DNA of 7,141 nt from JBCCGE01 sp039029455 (GTDB taxonomy: Bacteria > Pseudomonadota > Gammaproteobacteria > Arenicellales > Poriferihabitantaceae). The notes under the pieces are model-generated. The model did no database searches. It saw only the letters and a list, made by a program, of their open reading frames with translations, and was not told the DNA's origin. Below are positions 1-5,251 of the stretch, in pieces. The DNA lies in contig JBCCGE010000135.1 of NCBI GenBank assembly GCA_039029455.1, positions 1-7,141 on the forward strand, read 5' to 3'. Every line of letters starts with the position of its first letter. The first letter of the stretch is position 1. The translations under genes and the position numbers were made by a program.

Positions 1-123
1 CAGAAAAATATAATCAGCGGCGGAGTTCGCGGCTTTCTCGAACATTTCCGGGTTTGAACCGGGTACTGCGAGTTCACTGCGCTGCAGTCGAGCGGGTGCG
101 GGGGTGACCTCGAAAAAACTCAT
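1..123 (-). CDS. Partial CitE/HpcH-family lyase, probably malyl-CoA lyase-like (N-terminus only)
   Basis: Reading leftward from an ATG at 123-121 gives 41 open codons that run off the window edge. The peptide starts MSFFEVTPAPARLQRSELAV and continues with PGSNPEMFEKAANSAADYIFL. The pattern (basic residue)-SELAVPGS, then a phenylalanine-glutamate-lysine helix, then SAAD-hydrophobic strand, is the first beta-alpha unit of the HpcH/HpaI aldolase / citrate lyase beta (CitE) TIM barrel. Within that family it most resembles L-malyl-CoA / beta-methylmalyl-CoA lyases, which cleave malyl-CoA to acetyl-CoA and glyoxylate. The acidic metal-binding residues lie beyond the edge, so the exact substrate (malyl-, citramalyl- or citryl-CoA) cannot be decided. 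A GGAG ribosome-binding site at 133-130, six bases before the ATG, supports this start. The gene has its own upstream region and is separated from the ilv operon by a terminator. Confidence 0.75.
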   Translation of the reverse strand, partial: MSFFEVTPAPARLQRSELAVPGSNPEMFEKAANSAADYIFL

Positions 124-160
124 CGAACGCTCCGAAAGGGTATTGTTTCAGGCGCTGATG

Positions 161-210
161 TTGGTATAAGTAATATAAATAGTAAAATTTATGTTTATTA
201 TCAAAAGAAT
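161..210 (-). promoter_or_regulatory. AT-rich upstream region of the lyase gene, possible promoter
   Basis: Only 7 of these 50 bases are G or C, in sharp contrast with the surroundings. On the minus strand a TTGATA box (204-199) is followed after 17 bases by TATTTA (181-176); a better -10, TATATT (177-172), sits 21 bases away, too far for ideal spacing. A promoter serving the lyase gene is likely from position and composition, but the exact hexamers are uncertain. Confidence 0.35.
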
Positions 211-309
211 CAGTATTCACTTATTCGATATGAGCGAATCCAACGGCGGTGGCATTTTAAGAATCGCTCGGATACGTCCGGAGAATATTTCACATCAATT
301 CTTACGGAT

Positions 310-341
310 AAAAAAAACCGGGGTGTATCCCCGGTTTTTTT
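310..341 (-). terminator. Intrinsic terminator of the ilv operon (bidirectional in form)
   Basis: A perfect six-base-pair stem, CCGGGG / CCCCGG (318-323 with 329-334) with a five-base loop, is followed on the minus strand by eight T residues (317-310). It lies 24 bases past the ilvC stop codon, the expected position for rho-independent termination of the operon. The opposite flank (335-341) is also a T run on the plus strand, so the element could stop transcription in both directions, although no plus-strand gene reads into it here. Confidence 0.93.
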
Positions 342-364
342 GCAGCCTTTTCAGCGAATTGGAG

Positions 365-1381
365 CTAGTTTTTAGATTTATCGACAATTTTCGATTCGCC
401 GATCCAGGACATCATGTCGCGCAGCTTGGCACCCACTTCTTCAATTTGATGTTTCTCCCCGCGCTCCCGAAGTTCAGGAAAACGTTTGCCGCCCTGAGCG
501 TTCTCATCCATCCATTCACGGGCAAATTCTCCGGACTGAATTTCAGTAAGAATCTTTTTCATTTCGGCTTTGGTTTGTTCGTTGACTACGCGTGGACCGC
601 GCGTAAGATCGCCAAACTCTGCGGTATTGGAAATTGAATAACGCATGTCGGCGATGCCGCCTTCGTACATCAGATCGACAATGAGTTTCAATTCGTGCAG
701 ACATTCGAAATATGCCATTTCAGGGGCGTATCCGGCCTCGACCAGGGTTTCGAATCCGGCCTGAACCAGCGCGGTGGCGCCGCCACACAGTACAGCCTGT
801 TCGCCAAACAAGTCGGTTTCGGTTTCTTCCTTGAACGTGGTCTGGATGATCCCGGCTCGTCCGCCACCAACCCCGGATGCATAAGCGAGCGAAAGGTCGA
901 GCGCATTTCCGCTCGCATCCTGATGGATTGCCACCAGACAGGGCACACCGGCACCGCGCTCATACGTCGAACGCACCAGATGCCCAGGACCTTTGGGCGC
1001 AATCATCACCACGTTGACGTCATCTTTGGGTTCGATATAGCCAAAGTGAATATTGAATCCGTGTGCGAACGCGAGCGTCTTGCCCGCGGTCAGGTTCTCA
1101 GCCACGTCCTGCTTGTAAATCGCGCCCATAAGTTCATCGGGACACAGCATCATTACAATATCTGCCTGGGAGACTGCATCGGCAACCTCTGCTACCGCCA
1201 GTCCGGCGTTTTCAGCCTTAGTTCGAGACGACGAACCCTCGCGCAATCCGACGACCACATCGCAACCGCTGTCCTTGAGATTGTTTGCATGTGCATGGCC
1301 CTGTGAGCCGTATCCGATGATGGCGATTTTTTTACCGCTGAGGACGTCCATATTGGCGTCTTTGTCGTAGTAGATTTGCAT
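365..1381 (-). CDS. ilvC: Ketol-acid reductoisomerase (NADP+), class I
   Basis: This cytoplasmic enzyme converts 2-acetolactate or 2-aceto-2-hydroxybutyrate to the dihydroxy acids, by Mg2+-dependent alkyl migration and NADPH reduction, in branched-chain amino acid synthesis. At 338 residues it is the short class I form. The N-terminal Rossmann domain shows the nucleotide loop GYGSQGHAHA (23-32) and the specificity loop LREGSSSRTK (46-55), whose serines and arginines suit NADPH. The C-terminal knotted domain holds the metal and substrate residues D190, E194, E226, E230 and S251, with H107 in the AHGFN segment; all are intact. The start MQIYYDKDANMDVL matches the conserved family N-terminus, although no good ribosome-binding site precedes the ATG. 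It is the last gene of the operon, 78 bases after ilvH, and is followed by a strong terminator. Confidence 0.98.
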   Translation of the reverse strand: MQIYYDKDANMDVLSGKKIAIIGYGSQGHAHANNLKDSGCDVVVGLREGSSSRTKAENAGLAVAEVADAVSQADIVMMLCPDELMGAIYKQDVAENLTAGKTLAFAHGFNIHFGYIEPKDDVNVVMIAPKGPGHLVRSTYERGAGVPCLVAIHQDASGNALDLSLAYASGVGGGRAGIIQTTFKEETETDLFGEQAVLCGGATALVQAGFETLVEAGYAPEMAYFECLHELKLIVDLMYEGGIADMRYSISNTAEFGDLTRGPRVVNEQTKAEMKKILTEIQSGEFAREWMDENAQGGKRFPELRERGEKHQIEEVGAKLRDMMSWIGESKIVDKSKN

Positions 1382-1459
1382 GGTTCTGTAAATTTAAGTC
1401 AATTCTGGGTGGTTTCTTTTCAGGACAAAGCGGGATCGATCGTGACCGTCGCGATGTCG

Positions 1460-1954
1460 TCAGATTTTAAGTGCGCGCTTCCCCCGGCCGATTCCGGAAA
1501 TACCTGACCGCACAACTTCAATAATTTCGATATGGGCCAGTGCTTCAATAAACGCATCGACTTTCTCGCTGTTGCCGGTCATTTCGAGCGTATAGGATGA
1601 ATCGGTGACATCAATGATACGGCCACGGAAAATATCGATCAGGCGCTTGATTTCTTCACGCTGATCGTTGCCATCGGCGACAACTTTTACCAGCATCAGC
1701 TCGCGCTCGATGTGCTGTCCGTCGGTCAGATCGATAAGCTTTACGACTTCAATCAGTTTGTTCAACTGCTTGGTAATCTGTTCGATGATCTGATCGGTGC
1801 CGCTGGTGACGATTGTCATTCGGGACAGTGAAGGATCGTCGGTCGGGGCGACGGTCAGTGATTCAATGTTGTATCCGCGGGCAGAGAACAGGCCGGCTAC
1901 CCTCGATAAGGCGCCGGATTCATTTTCAAGCAGAACGGAAATTATATGTCTCAT
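1460..1954 (-). CDS. ilvH: Acetolactate synthase, small regulatory subunit
   Basis: This is the regulatory subunit of acetohydroxyacid synthase. It activates the catalytic subunit and, in the family, confers feedback inhibition by valine. The 164 residues are the usual full length. An N-terminal ACT domain (about 3-75) begins RHIISVLLENESGALSRVAG and continues with the FSARGYNIESLTV segment typical of the valine-binding site. The C-terminal acetolactate synthase small-subunit domain spans about 84-158 and includes the FRGRIIDV segment. Its ATG shares one base with the ilvI stop codon (TAATG), and a GGGAG ribosome-binding site lies inside the end of ilvI, so translation of the two subunits is probably coupled, which would help keep their amounts matched. 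The name ilvN is used in some genomes; ilvH is chosen because the set is ilvI-ilvH-ilvC. Confidence 0.97.
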   Translation of the reverse strand: MRHIISVLLENESGALSRVAGLFSARGYNIESLTVAPTDDPSLSRMTIVTSGTDQIIEQITKQLNKLIEVVKLIDLTDGQHIERELMLVKVVADGNDQREEIKRLIDIFRGRIIDVTDSSYTLEMTGNSEKVDAFIEALAHIEIIEVVRSGISGIGRGKRALKI

Positions 1955-3684
1955 TACGCCAACTCCCGTTCCTGCTGTTCTTCCTGTCCCGGCTTTAGGT
2001 GCATCTCGTTGTGACCTTTGCCGGCGGCGATCATTGGGTAAACATTTTCGGTGTGATCAGTCATCACATCAACGAAAACCAGACGGTCCTTCATCGCAAA
2101 TGCTTCCTGCAAGCCTGATTCGAGATCCTGGGGTTTGTCGATCAGCATGCCGACATGACCGAAGCTTTCAGCAACCTTTACAAAGTCGGGCAGTGCGTCC
2201 ATGTAGGAATGGGAGTATCTGCGGTCGTAGAAAAATTCCTGCCACTGACGAACCATACCCATGTATCGGTTGTTCAGGTTCACCACCTTGATCGGCAGGC
2301 CGTATTGCAGACAGGTCGACAGCTCCTGAATGCACATAATGATCGAGGCGTCACCGGTTATACAGGCAACGACCGAGTCGGGATTGCCCAACTGAATGCC
2401 CATTGCCGCCGGAAGTCCAAAACCCATGGTGCCCAGACCGCCCGAGTTGACCCATCGTCGGGGCCGATCAAACTGATAGTGCTGAGCCGCCCACATCTGG
2501 TGCTGACCGACATCAGATGCGACAAACGCTTCACCATTTGTAATGTTGCAAATAGTTTCCACCACATGCTGGGGTTTTATGACAACGTCACTTTTCTCGT
2601 AGGAGAACGATTTTAGTGAACGCCACTCGTCAATCTGTTTCCACCAGTCGTCAACAGCAGGGCGGTCAATTTCATCAGTTCGCGCTTTCAGCAGGGGCAG
2701 CATCTGGGTCAGTACCTCTTTGCAGTCCCCAACGATTGGAACTTCAACCGCAACGTTTTTGCCAATTGATGACGGATCAATGTCGATCTGGATGATCCGG
2801 GCGTTTGGTGCGAACTTGGCGAGTTCACCGGTAACGCGGTCATCAAAGCGAGCGCCAATTGCGAACATTACATCGCAGCCGTGCATTGCCATATTGGATT
2901 CATAAGTGCCGTGCATGCCCAGCCATCCGAGATAATTCGGGTTGTCCGGATCAATCGAACCAATGCCCATGAGGGTGCTGGTGCTCGGAAATTTGAGCAG
3001 ATCAACCATCTCTCTCAGCGGTTCCGACGCCTCACCGAGGACGACGCCACCGCCCGTGTAAATAATTGGGCGCTTGGCCTGCAGGAGAAGATCAACTCCG
3101 CGCTCAACCTGCTTAGCGTGTCCACGTGTCTGCGGCTGGTAAGACCGCATATCAACATTTTCGGGATAGTGGTACTCGGCTTTCTGCGCGGTGAGATCTT
3201 TCGGTACATCCACGACCACCGGACCAGGTCGACCCGAGTGCGCCAGATAAAAAGCCTTTTTCATAGTGGTGGCGATGTCGTTGACGTCCTTCACCAGAAA
3301 GTTGTGTTTCACACACGGTCGTGTGATACCGACCGTATCCACCTCCTGAAAAGCGTCATCACCGATCAGGTGTGACGGCACCTGAGCGGTGATCACCACC
3401 ATCGGAATAGAATCCATAAATGCAGTGGCTATTCCCGTGACGGTATTGGTTACGCCGGGTCCGGACGTCACCAGGACGACACCGGTCTTGCCTGTTGAGC
3501 GGGTATATCCGTCGGCCGCATGGGTTGCGCCCTGCTCGTGGCGCACCAGGATATGGCGCACTTCGTCCTGCTTGTACAGGGCATCGTAAATATGAAGGGC
3601 AGCGCCGCCCGGATAGCCAAAAATATACTCGATACCCTCGTCTTGGAGACATTTAACGAGAATATCCGCGCCTGTAAGCTCCAC
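1954..3684 (-). CDS. ilvI: Acetolactate synthase, large catalytic subunit
   Basis: This thiamine diphosphate- and FAD-dependent enzyme condenses pyruvate with pyruvate or 2-ketobutyrate, the first common step of valine/leucine and isoleucine synthesis. At 576 residues it is full length. The three-domain order is visible: an N-terminal ThDP-binding PYR domain with FGYPGGAAL and catalytic glutamate E50 in RHEQGA; a central FAD-associated domain (about 190-330) with IGARFDDRVTG (276-286); and a C-terminal PP domain with the Mg-ThDP motif starting GDAS (444-447) and ending NN (471-472). The motif has alanine where many members have glycine (GDGS). W480 lies in the MVRQWQ segment. The start is a GTG, supported by a strong GAGG (3694-3691) six bases upstream and by the MELTGADILVKCL family N-terminus. 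It could equally be named ilvB. The upstream leader carries a probable attenuator. Confidence 0.97.
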   Translation of the reverse strand: MELTGADILVKCLQDEGIEYIFGYPGGAALHIYDALYKQDEVRHILVRHEQGATHAADGYTRSTGKTGVVLVTSGPGVTNTVTGIATAFMDSIPMVVITAQVPSHLIGDDAFQEVDTVGITRPCVKHNFLVKDVNDIATTMKKAFYLAHSGRPGPVVVDVPKDLTAQKAEYHYPENVDMRSYQPQTRGHAKQVERGVDLLLQAKRPIIYTGGGVVLGEASEPLREMVDLLKFPSTSTLMGIGSIDPDNPNYLGWLGMHGTYESNMAMHGCDVMFAIGARFDDRVTGELAKFAPNARIIQIDIDPSSIGKNVAVEVPIVGDCKEVLTQMLPLLKARTDEIDRPAVDDWWKQIDEWRSLKSFSYEKSDVVIKPQHVVETICNITNGEAFVASDVGQHQMWAAQHYQFDRPRRWVNSGGLGTMGFGLPAAMGIQLGNPDSVVACITGDASIIMCIQELSTCLQYGLPIKVVNLNNRYMGMVRQWQEFFYDRRYSHSYMDALPDFVKVAESFGHVGMLIDKPQDLESGLQEAFAMKDRLVFVDVMTDHTENVYPMIAAGKGHNEMHLKPGQEEQQERELA

Positions 3685-3701
3685 TTTTCACCTCAGCATA
3701 G

Positions 3702-3727
3702 AAAAAAAGTCCGGCTCGCGACCGGAC
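3702..3727 (-). terminator. Intrinsic terminator inside the ilv leader, probable attenuator
   Basis: On the transcribed minus strand, GTCCGG (3727-3722) pairs perfectly with CCGGAC (3714-3709) and is followed at once by seven T residues (3708-3702). This complete rho-independent terminator sits between the operon promoter and the ilvI ribosome-binding site, only about 18 bases before the GTG start. A competing stem, CGCGA (3734-3730) with TCGCG (3721-3717), uses the terminator loop and encloses its 5' arm, so the two cannot coexist. That arrangement is what attenuation requires. Confidence 0.85.
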
Positions 3728-3734
3728 CCTCGCG

Positions 3735-3788
3735 CTACCGGAGATCCGGACGCGTTGGAATCATGTGGTTACATGATGCTGTAACCAA
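3735..3788 (-). other. Possible ilv leader peptide reading frame
   Basis: A short frame ends in TAG at 3737-3735, directly before the 5' arm of the proposed antiterminator. From an ATG at 3764-3762 it encodes MIPTRPDLR; from an in-frame TTG at 3788-3786 it encodes MVTASCNHMIPTRPDLR. The position, between promoter and terminator with the stop codon abutting the competing stem, fits a leader peptide. Against it, there is no clear ribosome-binding site, and the frame holds only scattered valine, isoleucine and leucine codons rather than the runs seen in classical ilv leaders. Translation is unproven. Confidence 0.35.
3760..3786. repeat. Two overlapping inverted repeats in the ilv leader
   Basis: ATCATGT-ggtt-ACATGAT (3760-3777) is a perfect seven-base inverted repeat with a four-base loop. 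GGTTAC-(8 bases)-GTAACC (3767-3786) is a perfect six-base one. They share bases 3767-3777, so as RNA hairpins they exclude each other. As DNA they could be an operator just downstream of the predicted transcription start. Confidence 0.6.
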
Positions 3789-3803
3789 ACTGTAATGCGG
3801 CGG

Positions 3804-3833
3804 AGTATAGCTAGAATTTAAGTGATATTCCAA
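3804..3833 (-). promoter_or_regulatory. ilvIp: Probable sigma70 promoter of the ilv operon
   Basis: On the minus strand TTGGAA (3833-3828) and TATACT (3809-3804) are separated by 18 bases, matching the consensus at four and five of six positions. Transcription would begin near 3797, giving a leader of about 110 bases that contains the short reading frame and the attenuator-like terminator. Confidence 0.6.
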
Positions 3834-3947
3834 GGATTTACGTGCTGATGCTGAGTAATTTCCAAATACTTAAGATTGAAAAAATTAACGTTGAAGGTTT
3901 GCTCTCACCGGGTCCGTGATTCAACCGGTCAGCGCACGGTGTTCGGT

Positions 3948-3953
3948 TAGAAT
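3948..3953 (+). promoter_or_regulatory. Possible -10 box of the psi-like gene, giving a leaderless transcript
   Basis: TAGAAT (five of six matches to TATAAT) ends six bases before the ATG at 3960. A start at the usual distance would fall at or next to the A of the ATG, giving an mRNA with almost no 5' leader; this agrees with the absence of a ribosome-binding site. No convincing -35 hexamer is seen at 16-18 bases, which keeps confidence modest. Confidence 0.35.
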
Positions 3954-3959
3954 CGGACT

Positions 3960-4775
3960 ATGCTTGGGCTGTCAAAAAAGAAACAGGACATCCTCTCAAC
4001 TATGGGAGTGACGATCTGGTCGTGTCGGAATGATCCGGTGCCCGACTCCACACCCGAGCCGGATCCATCTCCCGAACTCGATCAGGTTCTGATACTTGAG
4101 ATCGCAGGCATTTTTTACAGCGAAGTTGGTGTGCCGTCTAACGCTGATGAATCAGCAGCCGAAATATTGACGCAGGACAATGCCGCTGTGGCTGAGTTCG
4201 ATGACCGTTATGAGCGCAGTCCCGATCCGTTAAAACGAGCATGGCAGTCTGTGGAGGCCTGTCGGCGACATTCGCGGCAGCGGACGCAGATTAACAAGGT
4301 AACCGACGAGGCCGAGAGATCCATTCGATGGATGTTTATCGATGAAAAGGCGGGAGCGAAGGATGAGGGTCAAGCAACCGCTCGCAACAGTGAGGACGGA
4401 CCGCTGCTTGACGCGATGATTGCCGCCCTGGGTGTCAATCGGCAAGAGGTTTATATCGCCCGTGCTATGAATTATCCGCTCTCTGAAAATCCTGATGACG
4501 GCAGAGTGGAGATTAAATCCTGTGACCAGTTCATGCAGCAACAGATCGAATTGATTGCGCCCGACATTATTGTTGTTCTTGGACATGATGCGGCTCGCTC
4601 GCTGCTTCAAACCGATAAGCCTCTGGAGACTATGCGGCAGTCTACTTATCGCTACGGTGCATTGAATACGCCAATGGTCGTCACTTTCAGTCCGGCGTAT
4701 CTGCTGCAAAATCCTCCTCAAAAAGCAGAGGCGTGGCAGGACTTGTGGCAGGCCAAACAAATTGCCGGTGTGTGA
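3960..4775 (+). CDS. Uracil-DNA glycosylase-fold protein, probable cryptic DNA polymerase III psi subunit (HolD-like)
   Basis: Seen: residues 10-23 read DILSTMGVTIWSCR, close to the E. coli psi (HolD) N-terminus LQQLGITQWSLR as I remember it; that segment binds chi (HolC). A Pro/Asp/Glu-rich linker (about 24-41) follows. Residues 95-268 resemble a family 4 uracil-DNA glycosylase, with LLDAMIAALGV (149-159), EVYIARAM, QQQIELIAPDIIVVLG (193-208) and SPAYLL (244-249). However, the GEAPG motif is DEKAG (128-132), the HPA motif is SPA, and of the four Fe-S cysteines only C101 and C188 remain (H104 and N171 lie near the other two). Known: in E. coli holD lies directly before rimI, as here, and pseudomonads have a divergent longer psi. 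Inferred: this is a non-catalytic clamp-loader subunit linking chi, and so SSB, to the polymerase. The alternative is a degenerate glycosylase of unknown role. The gene is complete and runs 21 bases ahead of rimI in the same frame. Confidence 0.65.
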   Translation: MLGLSKKKQDILSTMGVTIWSCRNDPVPDSTPEPDPSPELDQVLILEIAGIFYSEVGVPSNADESAAEILTQDNAAVAEFDDRYERSPDPLKRAWQSVEACRRHSRQRTQINKVTDEAERSIRWMFIDEKAGAKDEGQATARNSEDGPLLDAMIAALGVNRQEVYIARAMNYPLSENPDDGRVEIKSCDQFMQQQIELIAPDIIVVLGHDAARSLLQTDKPLETMRQSTYRYGALNTPMVVTFSPAYLLQNPPQKAEAWQDLWQAKQIAGV

Positions 4776-4796
4776 TCGCATAATCGGACAATCGGC

Positions 4797-5231
4797 TTGA
4801 AAATTATTGATCTCGATCTGAGTGATCTGGAACTGATCGAGGGTGAGCATTCCGACTGCGGAAAACTGCGCACCGCGCTTGATGGATCACAGGATTGCTA
4901 CAAATGCGAAGGTGACGACGGAATACTTGGCGGGTATATGATCTGTCATGTACTTCCGGATGCGATGGAAGTACAGGATTTATGGGTGCGTCCTGCGAAA
5001 AGGCGCTCAGGCATCGCGAGGGCTTTGCTGCTGCATCTGGACGCAGTGGCCCGACGGCGTAACATTCCTCAAATCTGGCTTGAAGTCCGGGGAGACAATC
5101 GAGCTGCGCAGTCGTTGTATCGACAGTCCGGCTTCATACAGACTGGACTGAGAAAAGGGTACTACGGCCAGACTCGGAGTGTAAGTGAATCCGTCGAATG
5201 CGACGCGATACTGATGACCAAAATGCTCTGA
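4797..5231 (+). CDS. rimI: RimI-like N-alpha-acetyltransferase (GNAT family)
   Basis: RimI acetylates the N-terminal alanine of ribosomal protein S18, using acetyl-CoA. The 144 residues match the family length (E. coli 148). The GNAT core is clear: strand 4 VQDLWVRP (59-66), the acetyl-CoA pyrophosphate loop RRSGIA (69-74), WLEVRGDN (94-101) with E96 equivalent to the catalytic Glu103 of E. coli, and SLYRQSGF (106-113) with Y108 equivalent to Tyr115. These are followed by GLRKGYY and the C-terminal DAILM strand. The N-terminal third is less conserved than usual, with three cysteines (21, 34, 37). The start is a TTG, since no ATG or GTG lies between the upstream stop and the conserved core; no ribosome-binding site is obvious, so it may depend on translation of the psi-like gene 21 bases upstream. 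The pairing matches holD-rimI of enteric bacteria. Confidence 0.9.
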   Translation: MKIIDLDLSDLELIEGEHSDCGKLRTALDGSQDCYKCEGDDGILGGYMICHVLPDAMEVQDLWVRPAKRRSGIARALLLHLDAVARRRNIPQIWLEVRGDNRAAQSLYRQSGFIQTGLRKGYYGQTRSVSESVECDAILMTKML

Positions 5232-5251
5232 CTCGTGCGGTCCAGGCCCCG

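Noticed and set aside
232..269. Imperfect hairpin, gagcgaatc with gaatcgctc
   Set aside because: A nine-base stem with one mismatch and a 20-base loop, no T-run and no clear partner gene; could easily arise by chance.
191..637. 148-codon plus-strand frame across the end of ilvC
   Set aside because: It runs through the ilv terminator and antisense to conserved ilvC codons, has no recognisable domain and no ribosome-binding site; it is a shadow frame.
695..1306. 203-codon plus-strand frame antisense to ilvC
   Set aside because: ilvC is certain on the other strand with every catalytic residue intact; the antisense peptide resembles nothing known.
5232..5251. Possible terminator between convergent rimI and mltD
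   Set aside because: Only a four-base GCGG/CCGC stem without a T-run is present; no intrinsic terminator can be supported in this 20-base gap.
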